The translations under genes and the position numbers were made by a program. Below the pieces are notes generated by a model. The model was not told the DNA's origin. It searched no databases and was given only the letters and a program-made list of their open reading frames with translations. A stretch of 37,594 nucleotides of DNA. Source: Gammaproteobacteria bacterium (GTDB taxonomy: Bacteria; Pseudomonadota; Gammaproteobacteria; Steroidobacterales; Steroidobacteraceae). This document shows, piece after piece, positions 1 through 7,051 of the stretch (positions are counted from its first letter, which is position 1; the number at the start of each line of letters is the position of its first letter). Location: contig JANXZQ010000499.1 in assembly GCA_025355445.1 (NCBI GenBank), positions 1-37,594 of the forward strand, given 5' to 3'.

Positions 1-1152
1 GGTGTAGTCGCCGGTCTGCTCGACGTTGCGCACCAGATAGCCGGCAGTGTAGACCGCCTTCAAGGGGCCTAGCTTGCCATCGACGGTCAACGAAGTCATC
101 TCGAACTTATCGTTGTTGTGAGCCGGGTTGAACAGCGTGACTTCGAGCGGATTCAACGCAGCGCCGTCCGAAGCGTTCGGTTGCTGGTAAAACACCCCCT
201 GCGAATGCATGGATTGGTAGCTCTGCGCCAGAAGCACGTCCCAATCATCGTTGACCTTGTACAGCAGCTGCGCTCGTATGCCTTGGTAGGTCACCGGGTT
301 GATGTCACGGGCAGCGATACTGTTGTTGTTGAGCGAGGGACTGCCCGGGGGCACGCCGTAACCCGTCGCATCCCCCGCTGCGCAATGGCCCGCCACCGGT
401 GCGCCCACGGTACAGCCGGTGGCGTAGCCGGCATAGTGAATGCCGATGTCCGTGTCCTTGCGTGTAAACGTGGCCGGCACGTTGTCGATGTAGCCGCCGC
501 GCTGATCGTTGTAGATGACGGCGCGTACCGCCATATGTTCGGCGATCAGGGGCAGGTTCAGGACCGCGGTAGCGTCTGAATTATTATCGCCGTGGGCGGT
601 GGTGCCGTAACCCGCTTTGACGCTGGCTTCGGTCACATCGATCTTGGGTTGGTTGGTAATGTAGCGAATCACCCCCGCTTCCGCGCCCGCGCCGAACAAG
701 GTGCCCTGAGGGCCCTCGAGAACCTCGATGCGATTCAAATCGGCGGCGTAGATGTCAAGATTGCGGTTCGGCAACTGGCCCGATTGATTGTCGAGATAGA
801 TCGCGACATTCGGGAATAAGCCGGTGGAGGAACTTCCTTGGCTGGCCTGCGAGCCTGCGCTCAAGCCGCGCATGAAGACTTCGTTCTGCCCGGGCCCATT
901 GTTGGCACTGGTGACGTTGGGCAAATACTTGATGTAGTCGTCAAACGTCGTGATGTTGAGCTGCTGCAGGGCCTGGCCCGTCAAGGCTTGCATGGAGATC
1001 GGCACGTCTTGCATGCTTTGCTCGCGCCGCTGCGCCGTCACGGTGATTTCCTCGAGGGCGTCGCTGGCTCCCTCCGCGGTCGCCGCCAGCAATTTCGTGC
1101 CTGGCAGCGTGCTCAAGATGGCAGCGATCGCAATTGAGAGCTTGGAATTCAT
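1..1152 (-). CDS. TonB-dependent receptor, N-terminal part (cut by the window edge)
   Basis: Outer-membrane TonB-gated importer. An open frame of 384 codons runs from ATG at 1152 leftward to base 1 without a stop, so the C-terminal barrel lies outside the window. The protein begins MNSKLSIAIAAILSTLPG, a Sec signal peptide, and then has a TonB-box-like segment (EEITVTAQRR) near residues 34-43. A plug domain follows, with GPGQNEVFMRGLS and RIEVLEGPQGTLFGAGAEAG motifs. GGGGA precedes the ATG as a ribosome binding site. It is closely similar in plug and early barrel to the receptor at 10790-13255 (both have NLDIYAAD, TAHGD and RGGYI at matching places), so the two are paralogues. It is divergent from the TetR gene at 1285, which probably controls it. 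The substrate cannot be told from sequence. Confidence 0.93.
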   Translation of the reverse strand, partial: MNSKLSIAIAAILSTLPGTKLLAATAEGASDALEEITVTAQRREQSMQDVPISMQALTGQALQQLNITTFDDYIKYLPNVTSANNGPGQNEVFMRGLSAGSQASQGSSSTGLFPNVAIYLDNQSGQLPNRNLDIYAADLNRIEVLEGPQGTLFGAGAEAGVIRYITNQPKIDVTEASVKAGYGTTAHGDNNSDATAVLNLPLIAEHMAVRAVIYNDQRGGYIDNVPATFTRKDTDIGIHYAGYATGCTVGAPVAGHCAAGDATGYGVPPGSPSLNNNSIAARDINPVTYQGIRAQLLYKVNDDWDVLLAQSYQSMHSQGVFYQQPNASDGAALNPLEVTLFNPAHNNDKFEMTSLTVDGKLGPLKAVYTAGYLVRNVEQTGDYT

Positions 1153-1186
1153 CACTCATCCCCGCTTGTTCATTATGTCTGTAATA

Positions 1187-1213
1187 ATTATACTAACAAT
1201 AGGCAGACGTCAA
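1187..1213 (-). promoter_or_regulatory. Candidate sigma70-type promoter of the left receptor gene, with a palindrome over the -10
   Basis: On the minus strand TTGACG (1213-1208) is followed after 15 bases by TATAAT (1192-1187), upstream of the receptor start at 1152. The 15-base spacing is short. The -10 lies on the 8-base perfect palindrome ATAATTAT (1186-1193), and a wider pair GTCTG (1177-1181) and CAGAC (1204-1208) brackets the region. A TetR dimer bound here could block the receptor promoter. This is a prediction from sequence symmetry only. Confidence 0.4.
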
Positions 1214-1284
1214 CCGCCGTTGTTTTCCTGTCACTCCCAATGTGGTGGCAGCCTGATAGCGCATTGGCATCACAGGAGCATGGA

Positions 1285-2007
1285 TTGGCACTACGAATGG
1301 TCGGCTCGCCTGAGGACCGCAAGCAAACAATAGCCCGCGCAACCTGCCGCGCCATCATCGAGTTGGGCTTACATCGGATGAACCTGCGGGATATTGCCCG
1401 CGCGCTTGGCACGACCACGGGTCCGTTGCAGCACTATTTCAGAAGCAAGGAGGAATTGCTTCTGTACACCAAGAACCTCCTCGTCGATGAGCTATTAAAT
1501 AACGCTCGAGAGGCCGGAAATAAGCTGCGCGGCGGCGAGCGCTTGCGCGTCGTCTGCGAACACCTGCTGCCCTTCACCGAATCCGCGAGAATGGCATGGC
1601 TGGTGTTGACGGCATTCAACGGCCGCGCGATCGGCGACAAGCAACTCACCGCGATGCAAATTTCGCGATACACGAAATGCCGGCAGTTCTTCGCAACGGA
1701 AATCACGCTCGCGAAGGAAACGGGAGTTCTAGATCCCTCGGTCGACCCCGCGCTCGAGGCGATCGCCCTCGCAAGCTTCGTCGACGGTCTTGCGGTGCAA
1801 GTGTTGTTTCTGAGTAAAGCTGACGCCAAGCGAGCACAAGAAGAATTGGTTCGGGGGTACCTGGAACGCAGCTTCGGGATTGCGCGCAGTCCCGGCGGAA
1901 ATAGCCGCGGTCGCATCGCAAACACCCGCACTCGCGGCGCAACCGCGGCCGGACAAGTGGGTGCCAGGCGATTGTCGATCGTTTCCCGTCGCGCCAGGAA
2001 GTTGTAA
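1285..2007 (+). CDS. TetR/BetI-like transcriptional regulator
   Basis: One-component repressor. The N-terminal helix-turn-helix (about residues 33-55 in this reading) reads LRDIARALGTTTGPLQHYF followed by RSKEELL, the classic TetR pattern. The rest fits the BetI-type C-terminal ligand-binding domain, with VDPALEAIALASFVDGLAVQ near the end. The start is uncertain. TTG at 1285 has AGGAG six bases upstream and is used here. ATG at 1297 would also keep the whole DNA-binding domain, and ATG at 1240 has no clear ribosome binding site. The last roughly 40 residues are Arg/Gly/Ala rich and lie beyond the usual family length of about 200, perhaps read-through into former non-coding DNA. The gene is divergent from the receptor at 1-1152, so local control of that receptor is likely. 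Ligand unknown. Confidence 0.88.
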   Translation: MALRMVGSPEDRKQTIARATCRAIIELGLHRMNLRDIARALGTTTGPLQHYFRSKEELLLYTKNLLVDELLNNAREAGNKLRGGERLRVVCEHLLPFTESARMAWLVLTAFNGRAIGDKQLTAMQISRYTKCRQFFATEITLAKETGVLDPSVDPALEAIALASFVDGLAVQVLFLSKADAKRAQEELVRGYLERSFGIARSPGGNSRGRIANTRTRGATAAGQVGARRLSIVSRRARKL

Positions 2008-2045
2008 GCCTCATTCGCTGCGCTTTTTGGCCTACGCGGCCCGCG

Positions 2046-2138
2046 TCACGGCATGCTGAGACGTTGGTCGATGAGTTCGCGTACCCGATTCGCGAACACC
2101 GCCATTTCGAACGGTTTGGTGATATTATTGCTAGGAAT
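2046..2138 (-). pseudogene. Fossil: C-terminal end of a response-regulator receiver domain
   Basis: A short minus-strand frame between two stops encodes about 30 residues with the core NNITKPFEMAVFANRVRELI, ending at TGA (2048-2046). This matches the beta5-alpha5 end of CheY-like receiver domains: a conserved Lys in TKPF, followed by helix 5 of the type L-x-x-R-V-R-x-L-I. A TGA at 2141-2139 interrupts the frame just upstream, and no further receiver sequence was found. It therefore looks like the 3' remnant of a lost response-regulator gene. The rest of the 2008-2238 gap holds nothing else I recognise. Confidence 0.5.
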
Positions 2139-2238
2139 TCAGTCCAATAGCGCGGCTCTCATGAACCGCCGTGCAGTCCAATTCGTCGCAAAGCGCAGGG
2201 TTTGCCAGACTAATTAGACCTAACAAGTGAGTGCCGAC

Positions 2239-2700
2239 ATGCTCCGTGCAATCCAATTAAGATCGATCCTGGGTGGACTCGCCATCGCCGCCACGCTCGG
2301 CGGCTGCATCGCGGCCGCGCCGCCTCCGCGCCACGCCCATCATCCTGCCTATTTGCATGCCTTATCAAATCTACGCGCCGCGCGTTGGCTCATCGAACAT
2401 CGCCCGGGCGATTGGACACAGACTTCAGACGAAGTTGTGGCAGTGCGCCAGATCGATGCCGGTATCGCCGATCTCAAGCAAGCCGCATACAATGACGGAA
2501 AAAATCCAAGCGATCATCCGCCGCTCGACGAGCATCCCGACCACGCCGGGCGCATTCACGAAGCCATTGAATATCTGCGCAAGGCCCGAGCGGACATCTC
2601 CAGCGAAGAAGACAATGGCGCCGCCCAGGGGTGGCGCAACCGCGCCATCGGGCATATCGACGCCGCGATCAATGCAGCGCGCCGCGTATTCCACGAGTAG
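2239..2700 (+). CDS. Small predicted lipoprotein of unknown function
   Basis: A 153-residue protein. The N-terminus has a short basic stretch, a hydrophobic core (ILGGLAIAATLGG) and a lipobox LGGC, so it is probably lipidated after signal peptidase II cleavage. The mature part is rich in His, Ala, Asp and Glu and predicted mostly helical: an HALSNLRAARWLIEHR segment, an acidic middle with DHPPLDEHPDH, then HEAIEYLRKARADIS and a C-terminal AIGHIDAAINAARRVF helix. The pattern suggests a four-helix-like periplasmic domain, perhaps metal-binding through its many His/Asp residues, but I cannot name a family. ATG at 2239 is preferred; GTG at 2227 would add four residues. The gene stands alone, upstream of and in the same direction as the nucleotidyltransferase-like gene. 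Confidence 0.8.
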   Translation: MLRAIQLRSILGGLAIAATLGGCIAAAPPPRHAHHPAYLHALSNLRAARWLIEHRPGDWTQTSDEVVAVRQIDAGIADLKQAAYNDGKNPSDHPPLDEHPDHAGRIHEAIEYLRKARADISSEEDNGAAQGWRNRAIGHIDAAINAARRVFHE

Positions 2701-2778
2701 CGTTTAGCACGCTGGCTAGTGTGAAGGCCGGACAATCCGTGCGGCGTGCGCGGCCTATATCTGCGGGAGAAATAATCA

Positions 2779-3666
2779 GTGAGTGAGCCTTGGTGTGTCC
2801 TTCTGGCAAGTCGAGAAGAACCTGAGCGCCTGAGCGTGACAGCACCGGGTCGCGGCTCCTCTCAACGACACCCTGTGCTCAGCAATTGCGATCCGTTGAC
2901 CGGCACGCTGCGACGTGCCGCTAGCGTGACCTCAATCGACCGGATTGCTGCAGTCATTGCGGGGTCGGCTGATCGTTGGCGGCAGTGTTCGTTGAAAGAC
3001 ATTGGTCATGGCAATCTCTTCGTTCAGCCCAAGTACCAAGGAACGGGATACGAAGTGTTGCTCGCTCTACTGACGCTCGAAAACCGTATCTCACCGACGA
3101 CGCCAGTGTTATTTCTTCCCGCGGATCATATTGTGAACGATGAAGAAGTGATGACGAACTCTCTGCAGAGCATGGCAGAATGGATTGCTGACGAACCAGG
3201 ACCAATCTATCTGCTGGGGGCGGTGCCGCAAGGACCCCATGACCAGCTGGGCTACATTGTTCCATGGCACGATACGATGCTGATGCCGACCGGCGTTTAC
3301 GAGTTTGTCGAGAGGCCGGACGTACACCAGGCGCGCAAGCTGATAAATGCCGGCGGTCTCTGGAATACATTCATATTCGGCGGCAATGTTTCCTCCTTGA
3401 TCAAGCTATTTCGACCGAGATTTGATGCGGCAATTGCCTCCCTTCGCGAAGCGCTGCTCGCAAGCCCGATCCAACCGGACCTCGTGCGCACCTACGATCG
3501 CTTGAGTCCCGTCGATTTTTCGCAGGAAGTTCTCGCAAAGCAGCTCGACAACCTCAGCGTGCTGCGTCTGCTACGTTGCGGGTGGTGGCCCTTGAAATCA
3601 CCCACGTACAATACGCAGCTGGCCGGTGGCTCGGAATCGTGGCTCGATACAGACAGCGCTCATTAA
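2779..3666 (+). CDS. Mannose-1-phosphate guanylyltransferase-like nucleotidyltransferase, active-site loop degenerate
   Basis: A 295-residue protein starting at GTG 2779, with GGGAGA eight bases upstream. It has several landmarks of sugar-phosphate nucleotidyltransferases: VLFLPADHIV (about residues 112-121, the metal/nucleotide Asp motif), LLGAVPQGP, LGYIVP, FVERPD (the FVEKP motif) and LWNTFIFGGN. Family members usually begin with a GGxGxRL...PKQ nucleotide-binding loop. At the matching place this protein reads LLASREEPERLS and then SSQRHPVL, so the double glycine and the catalytic-loop Lys are not recognisable. The protein may have lost transferase activity, or the start region may be scrambled. 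No other sugar-nucleotide or polysaccharide gene is nearby. Confidence 0.75.
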   Translation: MSEPWCVLLASREEPERLSVTAPGRGSSQRHPVLSNCDPLTGTLRRAASVTSIDRIAAVIAGSADRWRQCSLKDIGHGNLFVQPKYQGTGYEVLLALLTLENRISPTTPVLFLPADHIVNDEEVMTNSLQSMAEWIADEPGPIYLLGAVPQGPHDQLGYIVPWHDTMLMPTGVYEFVERPDVHQARKLINAGGLWNTFIFGGNVSSLIKLFRPRFDAAIASLREALLASPIQPDLVRTYDRLSPVDFSQEVLAKQLDNLSVLRLLRCGWWPLKSPTYNTQLAGGSESWLDTDSAH

Positions 3667-3673
3667 CAGGGTC

Positions 3674-3858
3674 CGAATGGCCGCAAGTCGTGTTGCTGCC
3701 ACAGATGAGCGGCGGCTCCTCCACGATGCGACTCTGCGCGAGATGGCTCAACAGATCCCGCGACGCTGCACGAGTTTTCGCGCATCCGAGGCATCGAAGA
3801 GGCCAAGCTAGCCCGTTATGGAGAACGCTTCATCGAAGCGATTCGACAAGCTACCTAG
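3674..3858 (+). pseudogene. Fossil: frameshifted C-terminal HRDC end of RecQ helicase
   Basis: Two frames together give the end of an HRDC domain. The first reads LLHDATLREMAQQIPR (to about 3762). After a one-base shift the second reads ATLHEFSRIRGIEEAKLARY and then GERFIEAIRQAT, ending at TAG 3856-3858. HDATLRE-A...P followed by L-x-x-x-x-G-I-x-x-x-K-x-x-x-Y-G-x-x-F-x-x-x-I is the typical RecQ C-terminus. No helicase domain lies upstream, where the nucleotidyltransferase-like gene sits, so this is a truncated and frameshifted relic. Bases 3859-3949 hold nothing I recognise. Confidence 0.65.
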
Positions 3859-3949
3859 CATCACCATGACGTGGTTATGCCGGCGGCCTCGCCATCAATG
3901 CCACGGTTGGCTCGGTATCAGGTCGTCGCTCGCTGACCGCCGGCTGGAT

Positions 3950-4465
3950 TCATTCCCGCGTTCGGGGAGGGGCGGCATGGAAACCGCGCTCCATTTGCCG
4001 CTTCCGCCGGCACGAATCTGCCTGGACATCGACCTTCGTGCTGCCGCCGCCCGCAGCGATGGTCGCCTTTGTATCGGCGGTCGACGCATCAGCGTCCTTG
4101 ATTGATGTAGCGTCCCCATAAGTGGACGTAAAGTAAACGCCCAGCAGCTTGATTTCCGTCTCATCGATCGGCGCGCCGTAAGCATGCTGCATCTTGACCA
4201 TTTCCGCCGTCCATTGTGTCAGCGACATATGCGGAGGCTGCAAGTTGATATAGTCAGCTGAATGACAGATTCCGCACTTCTGAAGCGCGATCGGATAGCC
4301 CGGCAACTCCGACGCCCGCAGTGCAACGCCTTCCGGCGGCAGCTTGATTTCGTGAATATTTACCGTTGCAGCACCTGCAGGCATGCTCAACACGAGGTTG
4401 CCAAAAACCAGAAAAACGGCTGCGCCGATGAGTCGAGGGTGGATCACCTTGCGCTTGGCGTGCAT
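3950..4465 (-). CDS. sorB: Monohaem cytochrome c subunit of sulfite dehydrogenase (SorB-like)
   Basis: A 171-residue exported c-type cytochrome. A signal peptide (residues 1 to about 33, hydrophobic LIGAAVFLVFGNLVLSMP then AGAA) precedes a single haem motif CGICH (C64, C67, H68). HSADYINLQPPHMS, WTAEMVKMQHAYGAPI and the late LGVYFTSTYG match SorB-type cytochromes, which accept electrons from the Mo subunit in the periplasm. The start lies one base after the stop of the sorA-like gene, so the two are translationally coupled. The last roughly 45 residues (Ala/Asp/Thr rich, then a basic tail) go beyond the usual end of such cytochromes and may be read-through. The haem is seen directly; the sulfite role rests on the pairing with SorA. 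Confidence 0.87.
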   Translation of the reverse strand: MHAKRKVIHPRLIGAAVFLVFGNLVLSMPAGAATVNIHEIKLPPEGVALRASELPGYPIALQKCGICHSADYINLQPPHMSLTQWTAEMVKMQHAYGAPIDETEIKLLGVYFTSTYGDATSIKDADASTADTKATIAAGGGSTKVDVQADSCRRKRQMERGFHAAPPRTRE

Positions 4466-4466
4466 G

Positions 4467-5696
4467 TTAGGCGACCACTACTTTCAGCGATTCGATCACG
4501 TTTCGAGCGTAGCCGCCGGGATTCCAACTAGCCTGCTCGGGTTGAATCTCACCTTGGTTGCTGGTGGCGCGCACACGCAGTTCCAATGGCCCGCGCTCGC
4601 GCGGAGTGATGGATAAAGACCATTGGCGAAACGAGTACTTGCCCAAACTCTCAGCCAAGCGGGTTTCGCGCCATCGCCGTCCACCATCGTCCGACAGTTC
4701 CACTTTTCTGATTCCCGTACCGCCGTCGAAGGCGATCCCTTTAACCAGCGCCACGTGCCCCATTCTCAAGATCGCGTTGTTGGATAAACTCGTGATGAAC
4801 GAACGGACTTTCAGCCGAGAAATCGGCCGTGTGGAGGCCGGCGATGTACCCGGCGCGACACAGGTGCATTCATTGTCCGGCACCCGATAGGCGGTAGTCA
4901 TGAAGAACGCGTCGTGGCCGGTAAAGGGCGCGTCGAGCACTTCGATGTCCGACAGGTGTTTAACCCAGTACGTGCCGAAGTAGCCGGGCACGACGAGTTT
5001 CAGTGGATAGCCGTTCAAGAACGGCAACTCCTCGCCGTTCATGTTCCACGCCAACAGCACATCGGCGTTGAGTGCCAGTTCGACGTCCAGCGCCTTGATG
5101 AAGTCTGGCGTACTGGGCAATACCGGCGTATCCAATCCGTTGAAGGTCACCTGTTTCGCGTTGGCAGCAATACCGGCCTTCTCGAGCACGGCTTTTAGCG
5201 GCACGCCCACCCATCGCGCATTGCCCATGGAGCCGTTGCCGAGTTGGGCGCCGAACACCCGCGGAGTCGAGTAGCCGCGGCTGTTGCCGGAGCACTGATT
5301 GACCGCCGCGATTTCTACGTGTGCCCCCATCGCCTTGATCTCATCGAGCGACAGGGACAGTTGCTGCTCGACTTTACCGCGCACATTAAGTCGATAGGTC
5401 GCAGGATCGATCGACAGAGGAATGTTGGCCAAGTGGTAGCGCACAAAAAAGGCGTCGTTCGCAGTGACGGCGCCCTCGTTGAAGGCAGCGAATGGAGTCT
5501 CTAAATGCGGAGGTCGCGTCGTGATGCGCAGCAGCGGCCGTTTCTGCGGGTAAGCGATGAGTTCCCGGGTGCCGTTATCAAACGGGAGACTTTCTGTTGC
5601 AGCAAACCCGCGCCGGGCGAGCCCGAGCGCCGAGAGTCCGGCGATGGAGTCACGCAAGAATCGGCGACGACCCATACCGTTGAGGAGCGTTTGCAT
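4467..5696 (-). CDS. sorA: Molybdenum subunit of sulfite dehydrogenase (SorA-like)
   Basis: A 409-residue member of the sulfite oxidase family, which oxidises sulfite to sulfate and passes electrons to cytochrome c. The N-terminus has a twin-arginine signal (GRRRFLRDSIAGLSALGLA, residues 9-27), so the folded Mo enzyme is exported by Tat. The Mo-ligating cysteine is C135 in AAVNQCSGNSRG. GYPLKLVVPGYFG and WVKHLSDIEVLD are typical of the oxidoreductase domain, and the C-terminal part (about 290-409) is the Mo-co dimerisation domain, with RKVELSDDGGRRW. A SorB-like cytochrome follows after one base. The gene lies 71 bases downstream of the MFS gene of the oxygenase gene set on the same strand, so it may be co-transcribed and dispose of sulfite released by that pathway. 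No strong ribosome binding site is seen before the ATG at 5696. Confidence 0.9.
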   Translation of the reverse strand: MQTLLNGMGRRRFLRDSIAGLSALGLARRGFAATESLPFDNGTRELIAYPQKRPLLRITTRPPHLETPFAAFNEGAVTANDAFFVRYHLANIPLSIDPATYRLNVRGKVEQQLSLSLDEIKAMGAHVEIAAVNQCSGNSRGYSTPRVFGAQLGNGSMGNARWVGVPLKAVLEKAGIAANAKQVTFNGLDTPVLPSTPDFIKALDVELALNADVLLAWNMNGEELPFLNGYPLKLVVPGYFGTYWVKHLSDIEVLDAPFTGHDAFFMTTAYRVPDNECTCVAPGTSPASTRPISRLKVRSFITSLSNNAILRMGHVALVKGIAFDGGTGIRKVELSDDGGRRWRETRLAESLGKYSFRQWSLSITPRERGPLELRVRATSNQGEIQPEQASWNPGGYARNVIESLKVVVA

Positions 5697-5767
5697 GACC
5701 CAATCTTGTTCTTACCAGGGTCAAGACGCAAATTGCTTAAGGGCCATTCCGAAACGATCCGCAAGAG

Positions 5768-7051
5768 CTAGCAACGCGCGACGGGCTCCTCAACGCGGAT
5801 CGCGACCCAAGCAAACGCCGCCACCAGTGCCGCACCCACACCGATATTGAACGCCGTGGTCCATTGTTGATGTCCTGACAGGTAGGCCACGACCGGGATG
5901 CCGATCGCGCCGGCCAGAGAGCCGCCGGTGTTCATGAAGCCGCTTACGATCATGGTGTCGCGGCGCCCCAAGGTCATGGCCGCGCCCCAGAACGCGCCTT
6001 CAGTAAGTTCGATGCAGCCGAAGCACAGCGCCAACGCCGCCACCGCCCAGTAGGCACCGGTGGCATTCACCCCAAGCCACAGCAAAGCCGCAGCCGTCGG
6101 CAGTGCCAGCAGCGGCACCAACCGGTAGCCGGCGAGCACGCCGAAGCGCTTGCACGCCAGTCCGGTCAACAGACCTCCCAAGCCCGAGCCCACCGCCGCC
6201 GCCAGCGGCGGCACTCCCGCCAGCCAGCCGCTCTCGAGCACGGACAGATGCCGCTCTTGCACCAAATACAGAAACGCCCAATTGCCGAGCAGGTAGAAGG
6301 CGTAGTTCATGGATAGGTACGCGAAGAACAGCAGCAGCACGTTACGATTGGCGAGGATACGGATGACTTGTTTCGCACCGGCTGCCGGCCGTACGCTCTC
6401 GACGTGATCGCCGATGTCCTGCAATTCCTGCGGCGACACCCCCGCGTGTTGGCACGGACTGTCCCGGCCGTACGCCGCCCACCAGCCGATCAGGAGCAAC
6501 GCCGGCAACGTAGTCCAAAAGAGCGCGTTGCGCCAGCCGAACGAATTCATCAAGGTGGCGATCAGCGGCGGCGTAGCGGCGGCGCCCAATTGCAGGCCCA
6601 TGGTCTGCAGCCCCACCACATAGGCCCATCGATGCGGAGGAAACCATGCGCGAAACAGCCCGGCCGACACCGGGAACGTGGCCGCCTGCGCAGTGCCGAG
6701 CAGCAGTTGCAGCACCAACAGGACGGCAAACAATTGGACGCCGTGAAACGCCGAGGGTGCCACCGGAGTTAGGATCATGGCGACGAACGCCGTCAATCCC
6801 ATGACCACCAATGCGCGCCGCGAGCCGAAGCGTTCGGCCAGCGCGCCGATCGGAATCTGAAACACCGTATAGCCAATGACGAAGGCTTGCTCGAGCCAGC
6901 CGATCTGCAATTGGCTCAAACCCAGTTGCGGCATCATCGGCTCAGCGGCGACAGTGATGCTCTTCTGCTGCAGATAGGCGATGAAGCCGAACCCGAATAG
7001 GAACGCGAAAATCTTCCAGCGCACCCAGCTTGCGGGGGCGGCGCGAATCAC
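5768..7051 (-). CDS. MFS transporter (ACS-like)
   Basis: A 427-residue inner-membrane transporter with about 12 hydrophobic segments. The first loop between helices 2 and 3 has the MFS motif A form GALAERFGSRRALVVMG (about residues 68-84). The early AEPMMPQLGLSQLQIGWL segment and the overall length resemble the anion:cation symporter group, which moves organic acids. The GTG start at 7051 overlaps the TGA stop of the Rieske gene before it (GTGA), so translation is coupled. It is the fifth gene of the leftward set that begins with the TonB receptor at 13255. The likely role is moving the substrate, or an organic-acid product, across the inner membrane. The substrate cannot be read from sequence. 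Confidence 0.9.
   Translation of the reverse strand: MIRAAPASWVRWKIFAFLFGFGFIAYLQQKSITVAAEPMMPQLGLSQLQIGWLEQAFVIGYTVFQIPIGALAERFGSRRALVVMGLTAFVAMILTPVAPSAFHGVQLFAVLLVLQLLLGTAQAATFPVSAGLFRAWFPPHRWAYVVGLQTMGLQLGAAATPPLIATLMNSFGWRNALFWTTLPALLLIGWWAAYGRDSPCQHAGVSPQELQDIGDHVESVRPAAGAKQVIRILANRNVLLLFFAYLSMNYAFYLLGNWAFLYLVQERHLSVLESGWLAGVPPLAAAVGSGLGGLLTGLACKRFGVLAGYRLVPLLALPTAAALLWLGVNATGAYWAVAALALCFGCIELTEGAFWGAAMTLGRRDTMIVSGFMNTGGSLAGAIGIPVVAYLSGHQQWTTAFNIGVGAALVAAFAWVAIRVEEPVARC

Noticed and set aside
2171-2257. Two similar stretches, GTGCAGTCCAATT and GTGCAATCCAATT, considered as direct repeats of an insertion
   Set aside because: Only 13 bases with one mismatch, no mobile-element genes or inverted ends around them; likely chance.
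2273-2707. A 144-codon frame overlapping the small lipoprotein gene in another frame
   Set aside because: Arg/Pro/Ser-rich with no motif; the lipobox frame explains the region better.
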